Under the pieces are notes generated by a model, which was not told the DNA's origin, ran no database searches, and saw only the letters and a program-made list of their open reading frames with translations. 64,000 nt of DNA from an uncultured Pelagimonas sp. (GTDB lineage Bacteria > Pseudomonadota > Alphaproteobacteria > Rhodobacterales > Rhodobacteraceae). Positions 33,022 through 41,658 of the stretch are shown in pieces (positions within the stretch are counted from its first letter, which is position 1; each line of letters starts with the position of its first letter). A program made the position numbers and the translations under genes. Location: the NCBI RefSeq assembly GCF_947498515.1, contig NZ_CANMKO010000015.1, forward strand, positions 1-64,000, read 5' to 3'.

Positions 33022-34905
33022 TCAAACCGCATGGTCATATCCGCCCCCTTCAGGGGCCTTGACTCTAAATCCCGGTAGAAACCGCGCGGGGATGATGCGC
33101 CCGCGCATAGCCCGGCCTGCCACTCTGATTGGCTTTGGGGATTTGGTCACCGCCGTCATGGTGTCGAGCGCCGCTGTGTGGCCACCACCACGCCACCTGG
33201 TCCCTGCCATGGCGCGGTCCAAGAGTGGGTTATGTCCGTTGATGACAAACAGCTCGCGCTGGCCTTGATCACCGCCGAGAACGCGCGCGCCCACGCGGCC
33301 AAGCAGCTTGTTGTTATACTCGAGGTCCGGGCTGTCTTGCAGCGCCTCGATCAGCTCTGCGACCGTGACAGCGCCACCGTGATCCTTGCTGATATAGGTG
33401 CCAAACAAGGTGCGCAGAAACCGCTCCCCTTCGCTTTCCTCTTCGGCCTCTTGCGTCATCGCAATCAAAGGCTGTGCAATAGCCTTGGCCAGGTCCAATC
33501 GATCGCGCAGCGGCTCCCCCGAAGTGGGGCAAATCAAAGGCGCGTCAAACAGCATCAAATCCCAGCCCGCCAAGATTGCACCAATGGTATCGCCCGATCG
33601 CGCCACGCCGCCGATGCCCTGCACCAGCCCATTGTAAATCCGAAACGTCCGATCCCATCGATCCGGAGCCAGAGACAACATCCGCGCCCAAATGCTTGCC
33701 CCGAGCCGCTTGGCGTCTGATTGCAGCTCATCGAGAAGCAAGGCCTGGTCAGCTGGATCGAGGTCGGATTCGCGCTCGCCCATCGACAACATGACAAAGC
33801 GCGATTGATCCTGCGGGGCCATGCCACCAGGTATGATCGAGGCCAACAACCCTGCCCCGTATAGCTCAAAGCGCACACCGGAATGATCGCTGGTGCCCCG
33901 TTCCACCTGGGCCCCATCCGCGCCCGACATCAGGCGAAACAGCGCGATCACTTCTTCAACCGCACCGCCGGCCGTCTTTTCCGCTTCGTCGAAGATACGC
34001 GCGACGGCCATCCTGTTGGTGGTCTGGCGCATCGCGGCGGCACTGGTCGAGTTCTTCACCCCGATCGACATGCCGCCCATCAGCGAAGACACCACATCGA
34101 GCAAGGTCGACTTGCCGCTGCCATGTTTGCCCTTGATCCAACAATGCGCCCGCCAATCTGGATATTGGCCAAGCACCGCCTGCCCGATGAAGCCCATCAG
34201 AACATCCGCATCACTCTCGCAACCCCAATTCCAGAATTGCCGGATGCGGTCGCGGGTCCATTCCAGATCAGCCTGGGAACAAATCTCGTTGGATGGCGCG
34301 GGCCGCGCCGGCACCGCAGGGTAGAGCGCTTTGTTGATCATCCGGCCAATGCGCGGCTCACTTGGGGCGGTAATCAGCTGCTCGCCAAGATGCACAATCG
34401 GGTGGCCATTGGCCCCGCGCCAGGTTCCGCAATGCCGGATTTGCATCGCGTCATCAAAGAGCGGCAAATCACTGCAGGCCTGCATCAGTTTGTCAGCAGC
34501 TGAGGCCACGTTGAAGCCATTGTCACGCCGGTTTTCTGGTGGGGCGATACCCGCCAAATGATCGATAGCATCGGCTGCGCCGGCAACCAAGGCGACCAGA
34601 TTGGCGCGGTTGTTCATCGCGCCGGCCGTCAGCTCGATCTTTTCGCCTCGCGCTGTCAGAAAGTGGAACTTGCCCGCCGCCATGCCAAGCGGCTGCACCG
34701 GAAACGATCGTGGCAATCGGGCCGAGCCACCGCCACCGTCATCGATCAGGTCTGGGCCATCAATATCAGGGGAGGCACTTCCCCCCCGAGATGAGCGGTC
34801 ACTAGGCGGCTCATTGTGGACCTCAGAAGCATCCTTTTGCCTGATCGGCCCCACCTGTTCCGCCTGGTCAAACGCGCGGCGGACCGCGCCAATATCTTGG
34901 CCCAT
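33022..34905 (-). CDS. AAA+ replicative helicase (primase-helicase C-terminal type)
   Basis: The protein is 627 aa. The ATPase core has HCWIKGKHGSGKSTLLDVVS (Walker A), VARIFDEAEKTAGG (Walker B) and FYLYGAGLLASIIPGGM-like sensor stretches with the Asn-rich block SAAAMRQTTNRMA. The N-terminal 80 residues are low complexity. This type occurs in phages as SF3-like or DUF5906 helicases and unwinds DNA at the phage origin. It follows the TOPRIM primase, and the two form a split primase-helicase. Confidence 0.8.
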   Translation of the reverse strand: MGQDIGAVRRAFDQAEQVGPIRQKDASEVHNEPPSDRSSRGGSASPDIDGPDLIDDGGGGSARLPRSFPVQPLGMAAGKFHFLTARGEKIELTAGAMNNRANLVALVAGAADAIDHLAGIAPPENRRDNGFNVASAADKLMQACSDLPLFDDAMQIRHCGTWRGANGHPIVHLGEQLITAPSEPRIGRMINKALYPAVPARPAPSNEICSQADLEWTRDRIRQFWNWGCESDADVLMGFIGQAVLGQYPDWRAHCWIKGKHGSGKSTLLDVVSSLMGGMSIGVKNSTSAAAMRQTTNRMAVARIFDEAEKTAGGAVEEVIALFRLMSGADGAQVERGTSDHSGVRFELYGAGLLASIIPGGMAPQDQSRFVMLSMGERESDLDPADQALLLDELQSDAKRLGASIWARMLSLAPDRWDRTFRIYNGLVQGIGGVARSGDTIGAILAGWDLMLFDAPLICPTSGEPLRDRLDLAKAIAQPLIAMTQEAEEESEGERFLRTLFGTYISKDHGGAVTVAELIEALQDSPDLEYNNKLLGRVGARVLGGDQGQRELFVINGHNPLLDRAMAGTRWRGGGHTAALDTMTAVTKSPKPIRVAGRAMRGRIIPARFLPGFRVKAPEGGGYDHAV

Positions 34906-34938
34906 GCTCTCTTCCCGTCACTTGTTTTGGAGAAAGGC

Positions 34939-36108
34939 CTAAACGCCTTCCTCGGTCTTTGAAGGCTTGCCAACCAGCATGTCATTGAGATCGGCACCGG
35001 GCTTGGTCGGCACAATCAGGCCCTCCAGTTCCGGATTGACCAGCTGGGCACGGCGGATACCGCATTCCAACTTGGCCCGCGTCATGTTGGGTTCACTGTC
35101 CCCATCCATGATAAAAACCAGGCGTTTGACCCAAGGGGGTGGCACAAAACAGGGTTTGGCCGGATCCTCAATCGGAAGGCCGGAATGCTTGACGCCCTGC
35201 AGCTTTTGCATTGGCCCGGCCATATTGCCGAGGTCGACACCCGCCCAATAGGCCGCGGATTCCATGCCCACCGGCTGCGCCACCAAGGCGGTCAGTGTGG
35301 TTTCAATCCCCTCACCCATGATCAACGTGTCAGTGCCGTTGGGCGTGCGCAGCCGGATGGCACCGCCCTGCTTTGACCCGAGGGTTTTCTTGACCTTCAG
35401 TCGATTGCCTTTGTCATCGACAATCGGATTGCCATCCTTGCCGCGCAGCACCATTTTGCCGCCTGGCTCATTCAGGTCCAACCAGGTGCGATGCACACAC
35501 ATGGCCCGCTCTTGTTGGCTCTGCACAGCTGCCAACATCGCCGGACCGCGATGCAGCTCAACCCACTGTCGCCCCTCTTTTACCATGTAGGGCAGATTTG
35601 GATGGTAGCGCAGGCACTTGCTCAGACGGGGCAAGACACCAGTCAACCCGCGCAGGTTCAAATATGTCTCAACAGCGGTCCCTTCAGGCGCAACGCCTTC
35701 TTGCCAAATACTGCGCGCCATATCGACGGCACGCTTGCGTTGTTTCTCGGCAAAACTGTCCTGACGCTCACGATCGCGCTTGGCCTTTGCCCGGCGTCGC
35801 TCCGCTTCCTTGGGGTCGAGGTCAGGCGGCAACTCCCCACAAATCCAATCCAACGCTTGCGGAAATGCCTTGTTCAACACACCCATGACCAGGGCAATGG
35901 TGTCGCCGCCCTTGAGATCACAGCGTCGGCAGTTAAACGCCTTGGTGGTCAGGTTGATGCCAAACCGATCGGAGCCACCGCAAAGCGGACACGGCCCGAT
36001 CAGTTCATGAGACACCCGCACCAGACCTTGGATTGCCAAGCGATCAACCAAGCCGATCACATCCTTGGCTTTGGCTTCATCAATGCGAGGATCATCAGGA
36101 AAGGACAT
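34939..36108 (-). CDS. DNA primase with zinc finger and TOPRIM domain
   Basis: The protein is 389 aa. LIGPCPLCGGSDRFGI and AFNCRRCDLKGGD form the CHC2-type zinc ribbon (four Cys), which binds template DNA. TDTLIMGEGIETTLTALVA and RLVFIMDGDSEPN are TOPRIM motifs with the catalytic Glu and DxD. It makes primers for replication of the prophage. Its start overlaps the ParB-like stop by one base. Confidence 0.88.
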   Translation of the reverse strand: MSFPDDPRIDEAKAKDVIGLVDRLAIQGLVRVSHELIGPCPLCGGSDRFGINLTTKAFNCRRCDLKGGDTIALVMGVLNKAFPQALDWICGELPPDLDPKEAERRRAKAKRDRERQDSFAEKQRKRAVDMARSIWQEGVAPEGTAVETYLNLRGLTGVLPRLSKCLRYHPNLPYMVKEGRQWVELHRGPAMLAAVQSQQERAMCVHRTWLDLNEPGGKMVLRGKDGNPIVDDKGNRLKVKKTLGSKQGGAIRLRTPNGTDTLIMGEGIETTLTALVAQPVGMESAAYWAGVDLGNMAGPMQKLQGVKHSGLPIEDPAKPCFVPPPWVKRLVFIMDGDSEPNMTRAKLECGIRRAQLVNPELEGLIVPTKPGADLNDMLVGKPSKTEEGV

Positions 36109-36944
36109 CAGGCCACCTTGTCTCTCAGGCCCTTGTTGATCCGCTGGAGCAACTGATCCGCACCATGTTTGGCCAGCTTGCCACCGCGCACTTTGACGAT
36201 TTGGGCAGCCTCTTCTTTGAGGGTGTCAAAATCCAATTCAGTGATCACGGCATCGAGGCGCGACAGGTCTCGCTCTGCATCGATCATCCGCGCAACCACC
36301 ATCGCCACCGCTTCGATGGTAAAGGCGGTCAACAGGTTCGCTGCGGCTGGCTGTTGCTCGATCAAAGTTTCCAAAGTGACAAACACAACACCCTCGGGTA
36401 GGCGCTTGATCAGGCGTTCCAAAGCCAAAACCGCGCGAGTCTGTTTGGGTTTGAGCGGATAGCCAGGAACAACATCGGTCGTGATCTCCAGCTCGCGCAG
36501 CACCTCATCGACCTTCATCGCGGTTTCGTCCTGGGCAACCACGCGGGCACGAAACTTGTCGATCGAGGGCACACCGCTTCGCACGGTGTTGATCGCCACA
36601 AAGTCCGCTGCCTGTTTGACCTGATCCCCCTGCCCGATGACGCAAGGCACGCGCGACACGCCCAAAACGCGCGCCGCCAACAAACGATGCTGACCATCCG
36701 TCACGTTCAAATCAGAATTGTCGGGATCCTGTGACACACTCAAAGCACCAAAGCGCGACCAATCAAAGCCGCTGACCATCTTGGCAATTTTCTTGCGCCC
36801 GGTATCGGTCACCTTGCGCTGATACTCTGGATCAACCGAAAGCAGCTCAACCGACACCATCTGAAGTTTGAGCGCCACCTCCGGAGCCGGCACTTCAGGA
36901 AGCCCTTTAGCCTTTTTGCGAATGTCTTCGATCAGGTCGTTCAT
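36108..36944 (-). CDS. ParB-like nuclease-fold protein
   Basis: GGAAGGGAAG precedes ATG 36944 and supports it (278 aa). LQMVSVELLSVDPEYQRKV starts the ParB/Srx-like domain; LNVTDGQHRLLAARVLG with DGQHR takes the place of the GERR box. The remainder is helical with LEITTDVVPGYPLKPK and GKLAKHGADQLLQRIN. It may bind DNA or CTP-like nucleotides in phage replication. It is not next to a ParA gene, so it is not a partition pair. Confidence 0.75.
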   Translation of the reverse strand: MNDLIEDIRKKAKGLPEVPAPEVALKLQMVSVELLSVDPEYQRKVTDTGRKKIAKMVSGFDWSRFGALSVSQDPDNSDLNVTDGQHRLLAARVLGVSRVPCVIGQGDQVKQAADFVAINTVRSGVPSIDKFRARVVAQDETAMKVDEVLRELEITTDVVPGYPLKPKQTRAVLALERLIKRLPEGVVFVTLETLIEQQPAAANLLTAFTIEAVAMVVARMIDAERDLSRLDAVITELDFDTLKEEAAQIVKVRGGKLAKHGADQLLQRINKGLRDKVA

Positions 36945-37297
36945 TGGCTTCCCTTCCGATGGATTGAAACAACGTTGCAATCTTCCAAAACGCTCGACGC
37001 ACTGGCCTCCTGCCAAGCCGAAACCCGCGCGCCGGCCGCTTCTGCGCAATAGGCAAAGACCTCTACCCGCAACCGCGCCATGGCCAAACCTCGGTCATGC
37101 TGTCGTTCGGCTTCGGTCAAAATACGAGCTGCCGATCGTATTTGGGCCAAGGCGAGCGGGCATTCCTGACAATCGGGCAGCAGGTCCTGCAAAACGGCCA
37201 ACCACATGTCATCGTTCTCGGTGCCAAGGCCGGTCAGCACCAGATGCACGCAGGTCGATACCAAAGCCCGCTCTGCCAGTGTTCGCCGGTCAGTCAT
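36941..37297 (-). CDS. Small protein of the early operon, unknown
   Basis: The product is 118 aa from ATG 37297, which overlaps the methyltransferase stop; its end overlaps the ParB-like start as ATGA. It is helical, with DCQECPLALAQIRSAARILT and RLRVEVFAYCAEAAGARVSA, and has five cysteines. No family is recognised. Confidence 0.6.
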   Translation of the reverse strand: MTDRRTLAERALVSTCVHLVLTGLGTENDDMWLAVLQDLLPDCQECPLALAQIRSAARILTEAERQHDRGLAMARLRVEVFAYCAEAAGARVSAWQEASASSVLEDCNVVSIHRKGSQ

Positions 37298-37997
37298 GGG
37301 GAGTTCCATCAAACAAGGGGACCGGTGCTTGCTCGGACTGGTCGGTGGGATAGTCAGACAGCTGTTCCAAGCGGTCACGACAGGGAGCGATCCATTCCAA
37401 TTGGCCGGTCAAACCGGGTCGCTGTTCCCAGATCAACCAGCAATAGCTGGTGGCGCTCGATCCCTTTCGATCAAGCCGGCCTTTGAACATCGGTACCCGT
37501 TCCGTGAATTGCAAAATCAACGACGGTGGTCGTTTTGAAAACAAAGACTTGTGTCGCGCCTTCCCTTCGAGAAAAGAGGTGCGTACCAGAATGGCGCAGC
37601 CTTCGCGGGCGCGACGCAAAGCCGTCCAAACAAACTCTTCAGCTGCGTTGAACGGTGGGTTGGTGATGATCCAATCCGGCCCACATTCCCGATCCATGTA
37701 GTGCGGTGGGTGATCCCAACATGTCAGGAAATCACCTTCGTAGTCCTGCGCTGGAAAGGTGGCAGAATAGTCGTGCACATCGCTGGCAAAGACCTGGTGA
37801 AAGTATTCCGCCAATGGGCGTACCATATGACCTTCACCGCAAGCAGGCTCCCAGCACGTCAACTGTGTCAAAGGCTGGAGGCGCATTAAACGCTCGCAAA
37901 GTGCACGGGTCGCCCAGGGCGGCGTCGGAAAATAATCAAGGCTGTCATGCGCCTCAACCCGCTGTTGCATAACGGCGCTGGAACGGTTTTGAGTCAT
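37290..37997 (-). CDS. N6-adenine DNA methyltransferase-like protein
   Basis: The protein is 235 aa. YFPTPPWATRALCERLMRLQ, WEPACGEGHMVRPLAEYFHQ (SAM binding) and PDWIITNPPFNAAEEF with the NPPF catalytic motif make a class I methyltransferase. RTSFLEGKARHKSLFS follows. It is a second methylase of the prophage, placed in the early operon, unlike the Dam-type one in the late part. It could protect replicating DNA from host restriction. Confidence 0.85.
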   Translation of the reverse strand: MTQNRSSAVMQQRVEAHDSLDYFPTPPWATRALCERLMRLQPLTQLTCWEPACGEGHMVRPLAEYFHQVFASDVHDYSATFPAQDYEGDFLTCWDHPPHYMDRECGPDWIITNPPFNAAEEFVWTALRRAREGCAILVRTSFLEGKARHKSLFSKRPPSLILQFTERVPMFKGRLDRKGSSATSYCWLIWEQRPGLTGQLEWIAPCRDRLEQLSDYPTDQSEQAPVPLFDGTPHD

Positions 37998-38257
37998 GAG
38001 ACAACTCCGCTTTCAGCGTCGATGAACTCTTCTATCCGAGCCATCAAAGTCGCAGTGACGCGCCCATTTGTTCTAAGGCGATGAACAACCGAAACATCTC
38101 CAGCTGCCTTTTTGCTGAAGTACCCATCCGACCAACGCCTATTTTTGCAAAATGTGTCGATCTTACTCAGGAGCGTTACAACATGCTCATGTGTTGCTGT
38201 TTCAGGGCTTTCCAACCAACTTGATGAGGGTGTGTCCGATAAATCAACCATGCGCAA
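37994..38257 (-). CDS. Cro-like small DNA-binding protein
   Basis: The protein is 87 aa. Residues 40-80 (RRWSDGYFSKKAAGDVSVVH and LRTNGRVTATLMARIEEFID) form a helix-turn-helix of the kind seen in short phage repressors. It is the first gene of the leftward early operon, divergent from the repressor across three operator copies, the place of cro in lambda-like phages. Confidence 0.65.
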   Translation of the reverse strand: MRMVDLSDTPSSSWLESPETATHEHVVTLLSKIDTFCKNRRWSDGYFSKKAAGDVSVVHRLRTNGRVTATLMARIEEFIDAESGVVS

Positions 38258-38265
38258 GACGTATA

Positions 38266-38328
38266 TCCGATATTTCGGACAGTCAACGTCCGAAATAAAG
38301 GACGTGCGGTTTTATCCGATATGTCGGA
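38266..38328. promoter_or_regulatory. Three operator copies in the immunity region
   Basis: Near-palindromic 14-mers occur at 38266-38279 (TCCGATATTTCGGA), 38289-38302 (TCCGAAATAAAGGA) and 38315-38328 (TCCGATATGTCGGA), spaced 23 and 26 bases. They lie between the divergent Cro-like and repressor genes. The arrangement copies the lambda OR1-3 layout. A half-site TCCGAT is at about 38235. Confidence 0.85.
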
Positions 38329-38338
38329 TAGTGCCGCT

Positions 38339-38656
38339 ATGGATGAAAGCTACGATATTGCTGCCATGCGCAACCGTTTGAAGGCCAAGCTAGATGAAGC
38401 AGGCCTTTCTATGCGTGCAGCATCCATCAACGCAGGTCTTGGCGCTGGCTGGGTGCAAGCGACTCTGCAAGAGGATGGACCTGAACCCTCTATCGTCAAA
38501 CTAGCTCAAATGTGCGCAAAGAATGGAATTAGTCTTCCTTACGTTCTCTTTGGGTTTGAAATGTCTTCGGAAACTCGGCAGATTCTTGAGATGATGGAAA
38601 GCGATCCTCAAAAGCGCGACGGCCTTTTGGCATTGATGGCGTCTCAGAACCGCTAG
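38339..38656 (+). CDS. Prophage repressor, XRE family
   Basis: The ATG at 38321 lies within the third operator, so the start is taken at 38339, giving 105 aa. AMRNRLKAKLDEAGLSMRAA and INAGLGAGWVQATL form the helix-turn-helix; LPYVLFGFE and QKRDGLLALMASQNR make a short C-terminal part without a RecA-cleavable peptidase domain. This repressor is therefore probably inactivated by something other than self-cleavage, such as an antirepressor. It faces the Cro-like gene. Confidence 0.7.
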   Translation: MDESYDIAAMRNRLKAKLDEAGLSMRAASINAGLGAGWVQATLQEDGPEPSIVKLAQMCAKNGISLPYVLFGFEMSSETRQILEMMESDPQKRDGLLALMASQNR

Positions 38657-38845
38657 AAAGTGTCAGGCGTAAGGAGCGTTTTTCGGCTTCGCTCAACTCT
38701 TCCAACAGAGCTACAAAAACGCTCACTCGCATTAGTCAATTCCTATTTTTGTGTCAGCCGTCACAACCTATGGTTATCTGAGGCTTGAATCGATACGTCA
38801 AGCGACATAGATATGTTTCCTGAATTTAGGAACGCAGGTGTTTTA

Positions 38846-39583
38846 ATGATTGGCTTTAGAGGGCGCTTAGAGCGCGCCATTTCAGGCAATTCCGAATATA
38901 AAAACAACGTTTGGAAACTGTCCGAAGATGCGGGATTGGGAACCAAAACCGTCTACAACATACTGAATGATGACAGGCTGGATACCTCGAAAACAGGTCC
39001 GGGGTTCTTTGGGATCTCAAGGGTCGCAAACCTGTTAGGGGTATCGCTAGATGGGCTTGCAGGCATGTCTCAACACTCCATCTCAACACCAGATAACAAC
39101 CTTCAGACGGCCCTTTCCCAACACGCCTTAGAAACCATCGCTAGTCAAATGAATGATGGTTCCGACAACCTTTCTGCTGATTTTCTACTTAGGATTTACG
39201 CAAAATCAGGCGGTCGGATCGAAGCATTTTCAAAATACTTCGATCGTTGCGACCAGTACCTTCCTCCAGCTATGGAAGACCACTACTCTAGAGTTAAAAT
39301 CGTTGGGACCAAGAGCCTTTCTGCGATCACCATGGGGACCCCGTCACAACCTTTGCTGCAAGAAGCTCTTAAAAACATGGGCGACAAGGACCTGCAAGCC
39401 AGAGTTATTCAAGACTACCGGAACGCCATGCAGCGCGGAACCCTAGTGACCGTAGAGACCTTGGATATCCAGATGCCAAACCACCCGGTTCGGGTCAAAA
39501 TGGACTTCATAAGGGTCCTATTGGCGGTCAAGGACGCCGCTTCGAACCAAACGCTTCTAAACTTCTCGCTTCTCGTAGTTTGA
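38846..39583 (+). CDS. Helix-turn-helix regulator with unknown C-terminal domain
   Basis: CAGGTG a few bases upstream favours ATG 38846 (245 aa); an in-frame ATG at 38813 is the alternative. The N-terminal 75 residues (MIGFRGRLERAI, NNVWKLSEDAGLGTKTVYNI, VANLLGVSLDGLAG) are an XRE-type domain. The C-terminal half (RIYAKSGGRIEAFSKYFDRC ... VRVKMDFIRVLLAVKDAASN) resembles no family known to me and could bind a small molecule. It converges on the acyltransferase-like gene with a 27-base overlap. Confidence 0.6.
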   Translation: MIGFRGRLERAISGNSEYKNNVWKLSEDAGLGTKTVYNILNDDRLDTSKTGPGFFGISRVANLLGVSLDGLAGMSQHSISTPDNNLQTALSQHALETIASQMNDGSDNLSADFLLRIYAKSGGRIEAFSKYFDRCDQYLPPAMEDHYSRVKIVGTKSLSAITMGTPSQPLLQEALKNMGDKDLQARVIQDYRNAMQRGTLVTVETLDIQMPNHPVRVKMDFIRVLLAVKDAASNQTLLNFSLLVV

Positions 39584-40264
39584 AGACGATGTTTGCAACA
39601 CGGTTCGTATAGTCGCCTCGCAGCTGGTCGATACATCCGATCGAGGAACCGCAACCAACCATTCAGTTCCATTTCTCGGTGGCGGCGGCTTTTCGCCCCA
39701 ATCAAATGGGTTTCCAAAAACACGAGTAAACCCGTAAAGCGAAGAAGCACCTCGCATGACATCTCGTTCCCTGATGAAGCAATAGGTCCAATCCGGGTCC
39801 CATTTTAAGGAAACAGCAGAGTGACCAATTGCGACGAAGGCTCGGAGCGCTGGAAGCGACCCACGAAACTGCCTGCTAACGAACAGATCACCAAAATACA
39901 CCAGTCGCCCCCTCAACTCCCTATCAACCATAGGGAGAGAGTGAGTAATCTCACCATGTCGACCGTAGTGCCTTTTGAATAACCTAGACCAATACTGAGT
40001 TACTTCCTCATCGAGGAGATCCTCAAGTTTCGCACACCCAACAAACGCTGGTACTCCATTTTTCCTGGCAACCAACCACAATGAGTTCGCTCTGGTAAAA
40101 TCGTTTTGCAGAGGAGAGTTCATCGACGTGAGGTATGGCTTTTCAGCTTCCGCAACTATCCCCTCGACGTCCGCTAACTCCGTCACCTCTTCCACAGAGA
40201 ACCCCTTGCTCTCCAAATAACTGGAGAGGCGGCCGATCCTTTTTGCCGTACTGACTATAGACAT
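39557..40264 (-). CDS. GNAT-fold acyltransferase-like protein
   Basis: The protein is 235 aa. NSLWLVARKNGVPAFVGCAK looks like the central strands of an acyltransferase, and LVYFGDLFVSRQFRGSLPAL like motif A, which binds the pyrophosphate of CoA or acyl carrier protein. The fold is shared by GNAT enzymes and acyl-homoserine lactone synthases; key LuxI residues are not all present. AT content differs from the late genes. Its placement against a regulator with unknown sensor suggests a signal pair, which is speculative. Confidence 0.5.
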   Translation of the reverse strand: MSIVSTAKRIGRLSSYLESKGFSVEEVTELADVEGIVAEAEKPYLTSMNSPLQNDFTRANSLWLVARKNGVPAFVGCAKLEDLLDEEVTQYWSRLFKRHYGRHGEITHSLPMVDRELRGRLVYFGDLFVSRQFRGSLPALRAFVAIGHSAVSLKWDPDWTYCFIRERDVMRGASSLYGFTRVFGNPFDWGEKPPPPRNGTEWLVAVPRSDVSTSCEATIRTVLQTSSSNYEKREV

Positions 40265-40357
40265 TTTTTCCCCATTTTTCTGTCCGGTTTAACCGATTGA
40301 TTTTTAGAGAAGATGCAAGCCACCACCCGCAATTCGAGCACGCGTTAACCATGATGT

Positions 40358-40408
40358 ATATGATATTTCGGATATTGCATGTTGACTATCCGATATTTCG
40401 GATACTAT
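40358..40408 (+). promoter_or_regulatory. Early rightward promoter with two operator copies
   Basis: A perfect TATCCGATATTTCGGATA lies at 40387-40404, and a second, imperfect copy (TGATATTTCGGA) at 40361-40372. The motif is the same as in the immunity region 2 kb away. TTGACT (40382-40387) and TACTAT (40403-40408), 15 bases apart, can form the promoter; the operator covers the spacer. The repressor should therefore silence the rightward operon to the integrase. Confidence 0.75.
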
Positions 40409-40441
40409 CACTGACACAACTACCGTGTCAGGAGAATGGTA

Positions 40442-40759
40442 ATGTTCCAATACCCCAGTGGTCGCATTTCGACCCATATCCCCGCCAGTATTCGCCCGTG
40501 GTTGGTTGTGCCAAAATCTGGCGACATACCGCACCCGGTTCTAATCCAAGATGCTTGGCTGCGCGCCAAAGAATGCCAAACTCTAGAAGATGGCACTTCA
40601 GCCCGAATCCCACCTGAACAGCTTGCCCGGTTGGAGGCATCCATCAATGGCACGCCCCTGTCCAAGGCCGGTTCAGCCGAAATCTTTTTCCTGTCCCGCC
40701 ACAACAACCTTTGCCGCAAGCTTGGCTACTTGGCCCGCTTGAAAGGCGGTGCGCAATGA
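40442..40759 (+). CDS. First protein of the rightward early operon, unknown
   Basis: GGAGAA stands 6 bases before ATG 40442, giving 105 aa. The protein begins MFQYPSGRISTHIPASI and has LARLEASINGTPLSKAG. It ends in a basic stretch (NNLCRKLGYLARLKGG). It overlaps the next gene by 4 bases. No family is recognised. Confidence 0.55.
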   Translation: MFQYPSGRISTHIPASIRPWLVVPKSGDIPHPVLIQDAWLRAKECQTLEDGTSARIPPEQLARLEASINGTPLSKAGSAEIFFLSRHNNLCRKLGYLARLKGGAQ

Positions 40760-41106
40760 GCCATCCAACTGACACGCATGTTGGCAAGCGCATTCGGCAT
40801 CAGCGCTGGCTTGCGGGACTAACCCAGCAACAGCTCGCAGACGCCTGCGGCATCAAGTTTCAGCAAATCCAGAAATACGAAACCGGGGCCAATCGGGTTG
40901 CCGCCTCGCGCCTCAAGGAAATTGCCGACGCTCTGAACGTTTCGATCGCCTTCTTCTTTGAAGGGCTTGATGCAGAGACCCCGACCCTCGAACCCGAAAA
41001 CCAGGTTGAAGCTGCACTCATCCGTCTGTTTCGACAAATCCCATCATCTGGCGCGCGCCAAAACGTTTTGCGCTTGGCGCGGGACTTGACCGGGGCAACC
41101 ACATGA
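40756..41106 (+). CDS. XRE-family regulator
   Basis: The protein is 116 aa from ATG 40756 (ATGA overlap). THVGKRIRHQRWLAGLTQQQ, LADACGIKFQQIQKYETGAN and RVAASRLKEIADALNVSIAF are a textbook HTH_3 domain, with a short helical C-terminus. Roseobacters have chromosomal proteins of this type. In this operon it probably controls later steps of induction. Confidence 0.85.
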   Translation: MSHPTDTHVGKRIRHQRWLAGLTQQQLADACGIKFQQIQKYETGANRVAASRLKEIADALNVSIAFFFEGLDAETPTLEPENQVEAALIRLFRQIPSSGARQNVLRLARDLTGATT

Positions 41107-41441
41107 CCGCCCTCTCCTCCTCCCTTGGGGCGGTCACCAGCGGCGAGGGTGTGCCGTACTCACATGCCCTCGCCCAAGAACCGGACCCCGTCACGTTGCG
41201 GACAGGCATTGCCTTGCTTCAGGATATTCCGGCTGAGCATCAGCTGCTCGCCTTCAAAAACCTGATCCTCAACAATGGCGGCACCTGGACGGTTCCTGAG
41301 AACCCCGTTGCTCATCAACCCGTGTTGTATGAAGCGCAATATGGCGGCGTGTCGGCCATTGCCTCCGACCCAAGCGAACTGCCCCGCAATTGGATACGCG
41401 CCGCGCTCAACACTTTGTCTGCGCTCGAGCCGATCACATGA
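41103..41441 (+). CDS. Unknown small phage protein
   Basis: The protein is 112 aa, coupled to both neighbours by 4-base overlaps. It has TGIALLQDIPAEHQLLAFKN and YGGVSAIASDPSELPRNWIR. No known family. Confidence 0.5.
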   Translation: MTALSSSLGAVTSGEGVPYSHALAQEPDPVTLRTGIALLQDIPAEHQLLAFKNLILNNGGTWTVPENPVAHQPVLYEAQYGGVSAIASDPSELPRNWIRAALNTLSALEPIT

Positions 41442-41569
41442 GCCTTCCAGTTCACTCCCCGCATCGTTTTGCGCACCGCCTGTGCCAAGCCTCGGATGCC
41501 GGGCACCTCGCCGGGGGATGCTCCCTCATGCATTCCCCGGTGCTTTTCGACATTTCCAATATGGGCTGA
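41438..41569 (+). CDS. Possible 43-aa protein
   Basis: An ATG overlapping the previous stop (ATGA) opens a short frame coding MSLPVHSPHRFAHRLCQASD and further residues. Only the overlap supports it; it could be read-through noise. Confidence 0.35.
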   Translation: MSLPVHSPHRFAHRLCQASDAGHLAGGCSLMHSPVLFDISNMG

Positions 41570-41658
41570 CGCCACCAGCCCATTCGACGGCGCGCACGGC
41601 AAACACACTCACACTCACGGACAAATGCCGTGCGCGCAAAAGCCCAAACGAGGATCAC

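Noticed and set aside
36108-36944. ParB-like gene as half of a plasmid-type partition system
   Set aside because: No ParA gene and no parS-like repeats are adjacent, and the box reads DGQHR instead of GERR; the element integrates by its own integrase.
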